DNA from: Gnomoniopsis sp. IMI 355080
Lineage: Eukaryota; Ascomycota; Sordariomycetes; Diaporthales; Gnomoniaceae
Length of the DNA: 64,000 nt
Assembly: GCA_027946555.1 (NCBI GenBank)
Contig: JAPEVC010000066.1
Location: forward strand, 62,001-126,000
Direction of reading: 5' to 3'
In this document: in pieces, positions 10,953-22,236 of the stretch
How the letters are laid out: each line of letters opens with the position of its first letter
Numbering within the stretch: the first letter of the stretch is position 1
Position numbers and translations under genes: made by a program
The notes under the pieces: generated by a model
Databases searched by the model: none
Seen by the model: only the letters and a program-made list of their open reading frames with translations
What the model was told of the DNA's origin: nothing

Positions 10953-12341
10953 ATGTTGGATACAATCCCGCTTGAAATTCTCATCGAGATCATCGCCTGT
11001 GTCAACAAACCCGACCTCCTAAACCTGCGCCTAGCCTCACGGCGCTTGCGTCAAGAGACATGGCAAGCCTTCGGCTCAGCCTTTTTCCACACCGTCGATT
11101 TCGAATTCTGTATCGGATCCTTTGCAAGCCTAGAAAAGATAGCCCAACACGATGACCTGCGTCTCTTCGTCCGCGAGCTCCGCGTAGGTGATGGGTGTTG
11201 CAGAAACGACGGCTGCCGAGCTCTAAGAATTTACCACCGTCTGGGCCAAGGGTACAAATGGATACGCGACTCATCAGGCTGTATCGATACCACTGCCTCC
11301 GAAATGGCCATCAGCTTCCGCAGTACGCTCACAGAGCGTCTTAGCAACTGCCGAGCTATTTGTATGCGGCAGGGCAGTGAAGAACGGCCGGGTGATAGGG
11401 GCAGCGACACACTCCTCTCAATGAATGACGCAGTGCACCTTCTACTCTTTTCCGTGTCAGAGCTGCCCATCAGCTCGTTACGCTTTGATTCCATCGCAGG
11501 GGTAGGGATTCAACCCCAGGAGTTACCGCGCCGAGTAATCGAGTCTCCTGCCAGTACGGCTCCTTGGGCGGATTTCTTGACCGAATTGCAACTGGATTGG
11601 CAAATCTACAATCACAGCGATCTGGTCCACATCGCAGCAAATATCATCACTAGGGCCAAGGCGCTACGAAGGCTGCATCTAGACTTTTTCGTTTGTGATG
11701 CCTCTGCGATCCTCAGCCGCCTCATTGAGACTCCGGAGGTACCGCCGCTCACGCACCTAGTCCTGAGGCGTTTCCATACCCAGGAGAGGCAGCTTTCGTC
11801 GTTTATACGTCGCTTTAAAGACACACTTCTCTATTTACACATGAGCTCTATCGTGCTCGACTCTGGCGAGTGGGCCAATCTACTTTCGGAGTCCAGACAC
11901 AACCTGTTGCGCCTCGAGCACTTTACGCTCTCCGACGCCAAATACATGTATTCGCAGCAGCCAACGCCGTGCTTTTTCGATTATATACTGGAATGGACCG
12001 GGGTACCAGCATCCGGGATTGCCGTGTATTTAGTAAACCCTTTCCGCACATCTCCGGCGGAAGTCTGGAGATTCCGAGTTTCTGGGTTCCGTTATCAGGG
12101 TCAATGCAATGATGTGCAAAAAATCCTCACAGGATTGGAGGAATGTGCGCGCATGAATGTTCAAAATCATGAGAACGAGGATGCGAGGGCCGAAGCAGGC
12201 TGGAACCGGGAGGACCTTCCCTGGACGCTCGTAATAGCTGGTAGACTCAAGGCGGACGTATTCAAAGCGAGGAAATTCGATTCAATATTCGCTCGGCCGC
12301 CGCATCGAGTCCCGCAGAAAGGCTGGCCTCCATGTAGATAG
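10953..12341 (+). CDS. F-box domain protein
   Basis: Intronless, 462 aa, with ATG in the good context CCACCATG. Residues 1-45 are an F-box: LDTIPLEILIEIIACVNKPD followed by LLNLRLASRRLRQETW, with the usual Pro-Leu-Glu-Ile and Ser-Arg-Arg-Leu positions. The rest has scattered Leu-rich stretches (LTELQLDWQIYN, LRRLHLDFFVCD, LTHLVLRRF) typical of fungal F-box proteins with degenerate repeats. F-box proteins recruit substrates to SCF ubiquitin ligases through Skp1. The substrate cannot be told from sequence, and the neighbours give no hint. Confidence 0.85.
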   Translation: MLDTIPLEILIEIIACVNKPDLLNLRLASRRLRQETWQAFGSAFFHTVDFEFCIGSFASLEKIAQHDDLRLFVRELRVGDGCCRNDGCRALRIYHRLGQGYKWIRDSSGCIDTTASEMAISFRSTLTERLSNCRAICMRQGSEERPGDRGSDTLLSMNDAVHLLLFSVSELPISSLRFDSIAGVGIQPQELPRRVIESPASTAPWADFLTELQLDWQIYNHSDLVHIAANIITRAKALRRLHLDFFVCDASAILSRLIETPEVPPLTHLVLRRFHTQERQLSSFIRRFKDTLLYLHMSSIVLDSGEWANLLSESRHNLLRLEHFTLSDAKYMYSQQPTPCFFDYILEWTGVPASGIAVYLVNPFRTSPAEVWRFRVSGFRYQGQCNDVQKILTGLEECARMNVQNHENEDARAEAGWNREDLPWTLVIAGRLKADVFKARKFDSIFARPPHRVPQKGWPPCR

Positions 12342-12984
12342 TTATAAGAGCTATTCCTTCACATCATCAACAAGTGTCCCCCCAATACTGAATTGCTTAT
12401 ACGGGCAAGACTGGTGTTGAGCTATTCGCGCAACTGTGACTAGGTACAATCTTATCAAGAAACTACTTCAAGAGCAATTGAAGCCGGGCTTCTACGGGGA
12501 GCTAAAAAGCCGACACTGGAGCTGTGCCCAGACATCATGGCGTCATGAAGCAGTGTAACCGCGAGGCTGATCAATTGCTCAGATATGGCTTATGGTTACA
12601 ACAAGCTATAAACGAAAGGAGGCAGGAAAGCTCCCAAGAATCAACAATAACACTGTGCGGGTGACGACAAGCGGAAAGATCAATTTGGGAAGAGGGTGCT
12701 TTTGCAGCATCTACTGAACGAGCTTGTGACCAAACCTCTAAGGATTTTCTAACGGACAGAGGTACGAAATCTGGGTTGTGAAATTTGGGGATAACTCATT
12801 GTGGGTTGATCGCGTCAGGACTCGGATATCAAACGACATGGCACGAATATAAGGGAAGTTGAAGAATTTGTGGAGGATTTGGCACCCTCAGGATTACAGA
12901 AAGAAGACAATATAAGACGCAGTGAAGAAGATCCCAGCTTCCCACCCGTTCCATCTAATACTCCAGCCAGTGTCTCACGTGCTA
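12342..12984. other. Intergenic between convergent genes
   Basis: This is 3' flanking DNA of the F-box gene and of the oxidoreductase-hydrolase gene. I see no coding potential or repeat. Confidence 0.5.
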
Positions 12985-15900
12985 TTAATACAATAACTCC
13001 CCAGTATCCACCATGTTCTTGAAATGGTCATCCGGCTCGTGGAACCGATACGCCTCGCCACGACAAACCCGGTCCACCTCCTCCCTCACCATCGGATACA
13101 CATCCTTCCAAGCATTCCGCCCCATCCAACAATCCAAATGCCCATACCCAGGCACCACTCGCCGTCGATAATCCACCCCTTCGCCGTGCACACCCTCCTG
13201 CTCCCCAGCACCGAGAGGATGTGCCGCCTTTGTCCCAAACGTGTCGCACAGGACCTCGTACGTCCGCTCCGTCGCCTCGGGGCTCAGCACGGCGTTCTCG
13301 CTGCCGACAAACAGCATGATCGGAACGCCGCGCAGCCGGAGGACGTTCTCGGACGTCGTGAGCCGCTCAAACAGCGGGCCGTTGGTCATGACGTTGCCGT
13401 CGAGGCCCATCTTCATCAGCAGCTGCAGCAGTGTCATGTTGACGCCGCCAAAGAAGCGGTCGATTTGCCGGTGTGTTGCCTCGTTAAGGTTGCGGTGATT
13501 CCAGCACCGGCCAAACGTCAGGCTGATGCGGTGACATGATGCCGAGTTGCAGATCTCCTTGCGTGCGTCGGGGATGAAGCGCAGGAGCTGGTTGAGTGTG
13601 CGCTGGATGAGGGAGTCGTCGCGCGAGGTCGAGCATGAGAACCATGAGCCTGCAACCAGGCTGTAGAGCTTGTCGAGTGGGATGGGGCCCATGCTGGCTT
13701 TGATCATGTTCATGGTGTTCCAGATCGGGTTCATGAAGACTTGGGAGCAAGTGATGCCCTTGATCCAGGAGCTGGGGATGGTGCCGTCGAGAAGTCCGCA
13801 GGAGAAGGCTACGCTTCCCATACAGTGAGCGACGCAGTAGGTCTTTGGTGGCTGGTAGTGGCTCTTGGTCACTTCCTTGACAGACAGGCCGTTCTTCTCG
13901 GCATAATCCTCGCGGTGCATCTTGCGAATATACTGCAAGCAAGCTTTGATATCGAGGCGTGCGTCATAGGTTGTGTAATTATGCTGGGCAATCATAAGTT
14001 GGCCGATGCGATGCACGGTGACAAAGACACGGTAGCCGGCTCTAGTAAAGTAGTTGACAGCATTGTAAGGGATAGTAGGCAGCGCGTAAATTTGGTGATC
14101 GACGCTTGCGCCGGGAATCAGGAAGAGGTCTTTAATGCCGCTGCCGTCGTGGGGCTCGTGGGTGGCGTTCCACATGTGCATCTTGGTGCATACATCATCG
14201 GCGGCGTAGATATCGAAGGATTGGTCAGGGACAGTGGTATTGTTGAAGCCGCTGTAGGTGGATGAAGGGTACTGTAGTGCGGTGAAGGGCGAGAGGAATA
14301 GCGAAAGGGACTTGCGCGTGAAGAAGGTCATGAAGCTCGCGGCGGACATGGCCTTTTGCAGGATGGAGCTGCCTGTTGGCGTCATCGTCATCACTTCTGA
14401 GAGGAAGTCTTTGGGCTGGATGTGCATGACTCCCTTGGCGATGACGTCCAGTCTGCGCCAAGCATCTTCGCCTTGATCGATGGGACCTTTCCTTGTACGC
14501 TTGCTAATAGTCACATACAGCGTACTGGTGGAGCGCCAGAACTGGAATGGCGCGAGGGCAACAGACGAGTCGACGACTTTGTAGCCGTGGAAGTGGAGCA
14601 ACTCGCCATTGACTCCCATCATATCAAAGTCATATGACAGATTGCGCGTACCAGGGGCTTTGTGGTCGAGCTTGAAAAGATTGAACTCTCCTCTCGACAC
14701 CATGAACGGCGATCCCGGGATGGTTGGGCACACAAAGGTCCCGGTTAGCATGCCCCTGTGGTCTGGGTTGCTGACGATATTGTGTGTGTTGAACGCTTGC
14801 ACACTGAGAAAGAAGCGTGCACTCTCACACAAGCTTTTAGCTGTGCGGTAGGCTAGGTCATAGGTAGACCGCTTGTCCTCTTTCATGCCCGTCTCGTCGT
14901 GGTGGATGAAGCCCGACATGACTTCCGTAAACCCGAAGCCGCTTGCCTTGATAGCATCCGCACTGCTGATGACATGCACCGCATCATTGACACTATCCAA
15001 CTCGGCGCGCTGAAGTGCGACTTCTTCCTTAGTCTTTATCCGGCGGCGCTTGGGGTGGTGTGCAGGCTCGCCAAAGAGGTCAAGGATCTTGTTCTTGGTA
15101 TGATCAATCTCCAGGTTGCGCTTGTCGCAGTATGCTTCGACAGACCGCTCTGCTAGCGCAGTGATGGTAGCAAAGGGATTGGCTCCGAGCGCACTGGGGA
15201 TGATGGACGCGTCCATGACGATCAGGCCCTCGTGCGTCTCCTTGCTGTCGGCTTCTTTGCCCACAAAGACCTCTCCGTAGTGGTTCGTCACACCGGTCAG
15301 TGGCGTGCCGTCGCGGGCCATGCATGCTCCTCCTATAGGATGCACAGTGACCTCTTGCTGGCCAAGCATGGAGTAGAAGGGGTTTTGCACGAGCGTGCCG
15401 CCGACAGCACGGGTGGCGCGAGCGAGAACGTCGTTGAGCTTCTTGACGTGATCGCTACGTCCAACGCCGAGGAACTCGAGCTGGGGTTTGTCGTCTTTCA
15501 ATGTGAGAATCGCTTGGTTGCCTGGGAACAATCAGCATTGAACTTAGTCTCTCATGAAAGATAGGATTTGGAAAAGACTTACTGTCGTGAGACATGATAA
15601 GGTACACTTGCGTTCTTTCTATAGCCCCATTCGGGTAGTAAGGACCAAGTATCCTGCTACCCCACTGAGCCAACTTTGCCTTGGCCTGGCTAGCATAGGT
15701 CTCGTCGTAAGAGGTGCTTCCTGGCAGGATGTCTAACAGGCGCATAAAAGGAGCCAGCGCGGCGGGTATGGTACCCTCCTCGATAACGTACCCATCTAGT
15801 GGGTTCGCATGGCCCTGCCGATTATCTATAATGCCTGTGATACATGGCCCTACTGGGTTGTAAGGAGATGGGAACGCCCTGCCCACACCATTCACCTTCT

Positions 15901-17515
15901 CGTCTGTATTATAACTAATGATATTTGTCAGTCATTGACCCTTCGTAGGCATGTTCAAGTTGGTTCTGTGCACTTACCCAAATGCTAGCAAATCGCCATT
16001 ACCACTCATGTTCTGGCCTACATTGTCACTCATGCTGAGGCCGAGCTCTTTACTCCTCAGTAGAATCTCGGGGGTTCCAATAGCGCCCGCACCAAGGAAC
16101 ACGGCCTTCTTTGCATGCACCCACATAAGATCGCCATGCAAGTTGGCCTTGAAATGAGCTCTATTGCGACCATGCCACGCGAAGTAGACGTTGTACCCCT
16201 CACGCTTGTCGCATTTCTCAATGTACCGCACCTCGCACTCGCAAAACATCTCGGCGCCCCAGTTCCACGCGTCCGCGAGGTACGTCACGAGCATAGTGGT
16301 CTTGGAGCCGTCATTGACGCCTGTTGGATCTTGGCCTGTGAGGGCTGACGGTTCCATTTCGACACCGCAGCTGTTGGGCCCATTGCGGAAGCGTGTGGTT
16401 TGTTCCACGCGGTGAAACTTGTCGGCCATGCCGAGAGCTTCGGCTTGCTTCTTGAGGAGCTCGAGTTTGGGCAATTTGGGCCAGTCGGATGGGTACTTCT
16501 GAGGGTCGAGTACCTCTCTGGCTTTTTCATAGTCTGCGGTTGGGGTGTCAGAAGACGCCGATTTGAGACCATACCAACGAGAATACTCACAGGGCTTCAA
16601 GCAGTGCGGGTCCTTTCTAATCTCCTCGGGCCACGCCTTCATCCTGAGGGCATCGTGGTTCGCCTCTAAGAACACGTTGGCATTCATCAAACTGGTGCCA
16701 CCGAGACCTGGACGCTGGGTTAGTATATCCCTCCTAAAAGATTTGACGACTGTCATCCGTTCACACTCACCATTAGCAACGACAGCATGCTGCCCTTTTC
16801 CAAAAATCAGGTGATACATCCCGGTTGGGTCCCCACCGTCCATATCAATCCCGTCGAAGTAATTGTTCGTTGTGAGTTGTCCGCTGAAGTGTAGTTCGCC
16901 GAGTGCCTCCCTCGACCCGGATGGGTACTCGCCCGGCCACTTCTCCTTGCCCCTCTCCAGCACACATACCGTCTCCCCTGTCCGCGCCATCCGGCTCGCC
17001 GCGACTGCGCCTCCGTAACCACTGCCAATGACCACACAGTCATACTCGCCGCGAAGCAGCTCAACAGGCTTCGAGATGCGCGGGAAACGGTTCTCGGAAC
17101 TGCCGTCACCGTCCGCGTACGTCCGTACTCGTGCGTACGTGCGTGAGCGTGGCCCACTGGCTCCGCCTTCGTGAGGTCCCGGTGGTATGGTAGGGTGACT
17201 TGTGTGACGGTGGTTGGTGGCAAAGCTCTGTTGAGAAGGACTCATCTCTGCTGGAACGAGGGATGGGGAGTAAGGCCATGTTCCTGCTCGCGGAGGGGTG
17301 TGGGGTTGTGGGATATCAGTGGAGTGCTCTGTGGCGTGGTCGTAACCGTTGTGGTCTTTGGTGGGAAATCTTGGTGTAGGGGGTGGGCTGTTGGAGCCGT
17401 TGGTACTAGTCCCGTTGACATATGGGCCATTGATGGCTCCTACAGGACCGCCATTCATGAGGTCTTTATCCAGGTCATCAACGAAAGACACTGAAGTACT
17501 TGGGTTTGGTGCCAT
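12985..17515 (-). CDS. GMC-type FAD oxidoreductase fused to alpha/beta hydrolase
   Basis: Model: complement(join(12985..15521,15583..15914,15978..16533,16591..16707,16771..17515)), 1428 aa. The start is the ATG at 17515 (MAPNPSTS). A Pro/Ser-rich N-terminus of about 190 residues is followed by the FAD-binding Rossmann motif IGSGYGGAVAASRMARTG and by GLGGTSLMNANVFLEAN, which is restored only after splicing. The GMC C-terminal signature VHPIGGACMARDG ... VMDASIIPSALGANP lies at the start of exon 5. The C-terminal half is an alpha/beta hydrolase: DLFLIPGASVDHQIY, nucleophile elbow AHCMGS, and a terminal VPGYGHLDCWMGRNAW. The elbow has Cys where most hydrolases have Ser. Cholesterol-oxidase-like GMC plus hydrolase fusions occur in bacteria and fungi; a sterol or lipid substrate is likely but unproven. 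No secretion signal is visible. Confidence 0.88.
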
Positions 17516-20414
17516 AATGAAGTCTGTGATGGAGAGAGTTGGGAGTGTATATTCTCTGGGAAGACGCCCCAGAAAAGCGTCCGAGGTATTCAAGATAATA
17601 TAGTAAATCCTAGTGAATATGCAGAACTGTATCAACACTCACAAAACCGCATGCAGGACGAGATGTACGGAAATAGTAAGAGCATGAACATTGGCGTAAG
17701 GTAACAAAGCTAATGCTCGAAGACTAAGAGCCGCGAAAAGTGAGACCCGAGAAGCATGTTCATGGCTTCATGAATGTTCCAGATGGGGTACCTGACAAAG
17801 ACTCGCATACTTATGAGAACAAGACCGAAAGAGCAAGACACACCCGCGGGTTACTGAGGAGGAGGTAGGGTCACATCGACGACGCCCGGGGTGGGCCTGT
17901 CGGAGCTGATGCCACATCCCAGAGGCTGTGAGAGGCAGCAGCGTAAGATGATGGACGGGTGGGGTTGTGTCACTGCTGCAAGTGGACCCCAAAATTACTC
18001 TGATAGAGATGCTGTTGAACCAATGTCTGCAACGAGCCCGAGGAAAAAAATTGAACTCGACGCAGGGTCATGCCCGAGCTGGGGTTGTGCGGACGGTGCG
18101 TCCGATGCCGTAAATGGGGGTGAAAGTGTGTTGTGGTTCAACGGTAAACGGCTTCGTTCGTCAAAACCCACGAGCTGAGAAGGCGTAGGCCTTGCCTGCA
18201 GGGTACTAGTTTAAACTTAGCTGAGTCTAGCTGCAGATCGTTCCCACCCAGCAGGTAAAAAAATCAGCCGCGATGATAGAAATTAGCGGCTCCAAAAATC
18301 GGCGCCAACTTCTGATTGGTCAGTTTACTAAGGTTCAGCCGCTGCGTACTGGATGTCTGGGTGCTTCAGGAAGTCTCATTGTGCAATAGTGAATGAGACG
18401 CGAACCCACGTTGCTATATCCGGGGTGTGGCGTAAGCTGGATCTCGGTAGGCGTTCCTGAATTGAGCATTGTGTGCACGGAAATGGTATCATGGACTTTC
18501 ACATGTTCAATGTCGACAAGAGACGACACCTAGCCCACGGAAGAAGATGCCGTAGGGGTTCCCGACAGCGTCTGAGTGCCTGGGCCAGATGAAAGTGAAA
18601 GACGCCACGAAGTAGGAAGCCGTTCGGATGGCCTCAGTTTCTTTGATGGTGTGCGAAGCTGGGGCTTTGTGGACGCCCCAGTGCTACGAGGCTTGCAGAG
18701 GAATGCTAGTGCAGCTCGCGGATCTCGTCGAATGCGGTATGATCAGGAATAAGGATCGCCTGAAAGTGTAGGAACCCGATGATCAGAGCTCCCCACCCAA
18801 GAAGTCAAAAGTAGGTGTCTGCTCCGCGAAGACTCATTGTCCTAATCTCTTAGCTTCGATCGGGCCTTCATTCCCTCGGTCAGTACAGGCGTAGTCTCGC
18901 CAATTGAGGCAGCATCGCAGCCTCCGCACCGGCCCGACTGGGTGTGGACGAGGTGAGACGGGCTTGTCAGAACTCCCCGCCCGCCCTGAATTGCCTGGAC
19001 CTGAGGTGCCGACATCATAGAGTTGAAGACAAGGCAAGACATGCAGCGGAGAATTATATGCCAGGGAGGAAGTATAGAATATCGCGACCGGGGTTGGAAT
19101 TCTCGTGGCTTGGTGTCACTGTGTCGATGTTCCGGCAAGGAGAATGCCATGACGGCATACTTGAGCCCCGTATGGCTCGGGACAAGCGAATGCAACCCTT
19201 TTTTTTTTCTTTGCGGTTGTCTCCGGGGGGCAGAATGCTGACTGCTCTCATAGTAAGTATCCTAGAATTCATAGTCACAAGGTCATCATAGACTCGGGCG
19301 GATGGAGGCTGTGGCTGTTGAGGGTCTTGCCCCACCAGGCCAACCCCACCAGGCCAACCCCACCAGCTTGGAAACGCGAGACCCTGCCTTGTAGAGGACT
19401 TGCGCGCGGTCGTTCCACTAGACTCGAGCAAGGACGTCGGGCCGGCGGTTGTTGGTCGACTCAATGATTAGACGCGGCCGCCGTGCTCAGGTCGGGGGGC
19501 CATTGCGCCTGCAGATCGACATCATTGTGCCACAATGATGGCCGTCTGCAAGGTTGATACAGTTGACTGTCAGACTGTGCCTCGCAAAACAGTCCACTAG
19601 ATGTGCCGAGCTGCAATGTAGGGTGCCATGCAGAATCCTTCCGCTGATACCGCCGATGCCTGGGCGGTTAAACCCACGACTCGCAGCCGGTACTCAAGGC
19701 GTGATTGGCGGCGATGGGTATGCGGCCCTCGACGAATGAGCCTGCAAACTCAGGCGAGGGGAAATGGTCAGATGGGCGTCCTCCGATGCTAGTGTTATAA
19801 GGCTGAGTGCAGGAGATCCTGTCCCTGTCTCCATGCTTGTGCCTGCCTTGGCTTGCTTATCGTGGTCAAAGATGCTCAGATGCAAGCCTCTGTACTTCGC
19901 ACATCTCCGAGTGTCGCCTCGGGATCATTTCTCCATGGTGTCTCCAGGCTCGGAGTGATGGCAACCTGTCGTACGAACCAGGGAGAACAGGTACAGACAG
20001 AATCAGCCTTGTCTGAGTTTGACCACAGCAAGAGAAGAGAGATGTCAAGATGAGACGATGTCGTCCTGGTCATGTCGTGTTGGCCGAGTACGAGAATTCG
20101 TCGGGGTGACACAACTCATTTTCATGTCGCGTGTCGGACTTACGTAATCTTCACACTCCAGACACCTCCTACCCCCCGGCCCACTACAAGAAAATGCATG
20201 TTGAGTAGGACGACTCGGGTTATACTGGGAAATATTCCGAGGCAACGTTTCACGACTCCTTTTGACACATCTGGCTCATACAGTCTACCTAAGATACGAA
20301 GTTCACTATTTCATCAGCGCCTAGTGGTATACCTAATACCACACTGCTTATGGTAGGTATCTGCTGACCACGCGTTTTCTTGAAAGATTTGAGGGGAAAG
20401 AAGGAAATACAAAC

Positions 20415-20515
20415 GCATACAACACTGGGTCTTCACTAGTAATCATCCAATTGACTACTAATCCAAGCCTTAGCGGCTTGAGAGCGGACGGGCTCCCTTA
20501 TCCTCCACTTGGGGT
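20415..20515 (-). pseudogene. Degenerate 5S rRNA copy
   Basis: The plus strand reads CATACAACACTGGGTCTTC ... ACTACTAATCCAAGCCTTAGCGGCTTG ... GAGCGGACGGG, clearly related to the intact 5S genes at 40202 and 54135. It has many substitutions, lacks the TATATGG segment in the middle, and loses the conserved 5' end. Its downstream flank (20345-20365) resembles the one at 28387-28405, so the copies spread together with flanking DNA. Confidence 0.7.
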
Positions 20516-20537
20516 TAGCTGGGGGTTAGGGTTAGGC
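20507..20537. repeat. Short telomere-like TTAGGG tract
   Basis: GGGGTTAGC, then GGGGGTTAGGGTTAGG, is two to three imperfect units of the fungal telomere repeat, abutting the degenerate 5S copy. It is too short to be a chromosome end. Confidence 0.45.
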
Positions 20538-20693
20538 TGTACGACCTTTGCAGCAGCTCGGATGACCGCATGATACTTAGGTAATCTAAGGAAGCTGCAG
20601 CCAATCAATGCTGACTAACAAGCTCGACGTCACATGTGCATTGACATGGGCCCGGGGTGGCTTATCACCTCCCTTGACCTGCTGATCGATCAA

Positions 20694-20716
20694 CTTATAA
20701 CAACAACAACAACAAC
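20694..20716 (+). promoter_or_regulatory. TATA-like box and CAA-repeat leader
   Basis: CTTATAA lies about 75 bp before the start codon of the secreted-protein gene and is followed at once by CAACAACAACAACAAC. Together they look like a core promoter and an unstructured CAA-rich 5' leader. Confidence 0.4.
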
Positions 20717-20770
20717 CATCTCTTCCTTCCAACATACCATCTCACCAAATCAGAAAAACCCCCTCTCATA

Positions 20771-21179
20771 ATGCGCTTCACGTCTGCTTTCGCCTTGTCG
20801 GCGCTAACCGTCCTGGTATCTGCCTCCACGACTGGTCACAAGGGTGAAAGACTCCAGGGCTCCATCGCCACCAAGTCCTCATGCGAGCAAGCGGACGAAG
20901 CCGACTGCAAAGACTTCTGCACCACTCGTGAGCAGACCTCTACATGTTTGGCCTCCGGGGATAAGATCACTTGCTATTGCAGCGGTGGAAAAGCTCCTGA
21001 GTCCAACTGCGAGGAGAGATGTTTGTTCTGTATGTTGCGTTCCCCTCCCCCCCCCCCTTCTTTTCTCTTGCTTCTGGGTGAGCATACTCTGATACATTTG
21101 CCCAGGTATGCCCGATAAGACAGCTTTGGATGAGGTGAACCGTCTACTGGTCGGAGGACCCAAGATGGATGAGTTGTGA
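20771..21179 (+). CDS. Small secreted cysteine-rich protein
   Basis: Model: join(20771..21029,21106..21179), 110 aa; the intron has donor GTATGT and acceptor CCCAG. Residues 1-19 are a classic signal peptide (MRFTSAFALSALTVLVSAS). The mature part has nine cysteines. The first six follow the spacing C-x7-C-x3-C-x8-C-x8-C-x-C, which fits the CxxxC/CxC pattern of cysteine-stabilised alpha-beta (defensin-like) folds; three more follow (NCEERCLFC). The C-terminus after splicing is a short helical tail ending KMDEL. The protein could be an antimicrobial peptide, a host-directed effector or a cell-wall protein; no homologue is recognised. A TATA-like box and CAA leader precede it. The splice model rests on an in-frame join without internal stops. 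Confidence 0.75.
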
Positions 21180-21398
21180 TCTCAAGTAAATGGAAGGGCA
21201 GGGTCATGAAACAAGCTAGACCTCCAGAACCTGATCATCAGCTTTATCCATGTTAGCACATATAGACAGAGATTCGGCATGATGGGAAGCATTGCTCGAT
21301 ACATGTAAAGAGCGAAGCCGACACCATCACGTTATGTAGTAAATACAGCCTTTGAGCCAGTTCCTAATGGTTTCGTAACATTTCACTTAATTAGGCTC

Positions 21399-21914
21399 TT
21401 ACCACATGCCATTCTCGTAGTCACCACGTAAGGATCCGAATATACTGGCTTCTTCAGCTTCTTCTTTGATCGCCGCTGCTTCCCTGATTGCCTCTTCGAA
21501 CCAACGAACCACATCCGTCGTCCTGGCTTTGATATCTTCGAAGTCTCGAAGACCTTTCTCATCATACGACAAAATTGATTCACCGAGACACTCTCTCGCC
21601 GACTTATCCTCCTTTAAGGACGCGTTTCGTGCATTCCGAAGTGCTGTCCGCATCTGAATTCGTTCGGGGGATTTCCCTTGTTAGCAGAAGCCGGACGCAG
21701 TCATCCCGTCTCATGTAGGCTGCTGCGGAGAGTGTTCTGTTATACCTAAGTATGCTCTGCGATGCAAGCGGGCGTTGTCATCGGCCCCGTGGTCCATGAG
21801 ACACTTGACAGTCAACGAATCAGAACACAACACTGCCGCCAACAGGGCGCTCTCGAATTCCCCGGTTTCCATTCTCATGTTGACGTCAGCCTCGAAGACA
21901 CGTACGGAATCCAT
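21399..21914 (-). pseudogene. Ankyrin-repeat gene remnant
   Basis: From ATG 21914 the frame reads FESALLAAVLCSDSLTVKCL then MDHGADDNA, an ankyrin repeat. Just after this (about 21770-21690) the ankyrin continues in another frame as TLSAAAYMRRDDCVRLLLT, suggesting a frameshift. Alternatively a 69-bp GT-AG intron (GTATAACAG...CTAACAAG) would join the first frame directly to a downstream frame ending at 21399 (ALRNARNASLKEDKSARECL). Both readings cannot be right. I favour decay, because the second-frame repeat matches the ankyrin consensus too well to be intronic chance. The neighbouring DnaJ-like gene is also decayed. Confidence 0.5.
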
Positions 21915-22236
21915 TTTCGGAAAGTGGTCCGTTCACCATTTAAATTCAAGTCCTTTAGGAGACAGAAGAATTGAAAAATAGCTGTATACGATAAATGAAA
22001 AACGACTTGAGGCAAACGTTTTACAGAGTTTACGAAGTCATATCGTGAATGATTCCAGTTGACAGACACTTACCCAGTTCACAATGCAGGCCTTGATGGC
22101 TTACTTACCTAGGTAGGGGGGAGCCAGAGGGGTCCATTCTTAACGGAAAAGTAGTGGTCGTATATGGTTGAAGCCACGAGAGACTTTCATTATGGCTGTA
22201 GAGGAAAGTGGCAGTGGGTATATTGTCCGACTGATA

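Larger units (their letters stand above)
17516..20770. other. 3.2-kb intergenic region, no convincing gene
   Basis: Short ORFs on both strands overlap without domains. The stretch contains a short tandem repeat (unit CCCCACCAGGCCAA, about 19330-19366), a TTTTTTTTT run near 19200, a degenerate 5S rRNA copy and a short TTAGGG tract; the last two are listed separately. Confidence 0.45.

Noticed and set aside
13024..13539. Plus-strand 171-codon ORF and neighbours up to 15564
   Set aside because: They are antisense shadows of the long GC-rich oxidoreductase-hydrolase exon.
19320..19366. CCCCACCAGGCCAA tandem repeat
   Set aside because: Only about two and a half copies; probably a simple local duplication without function.
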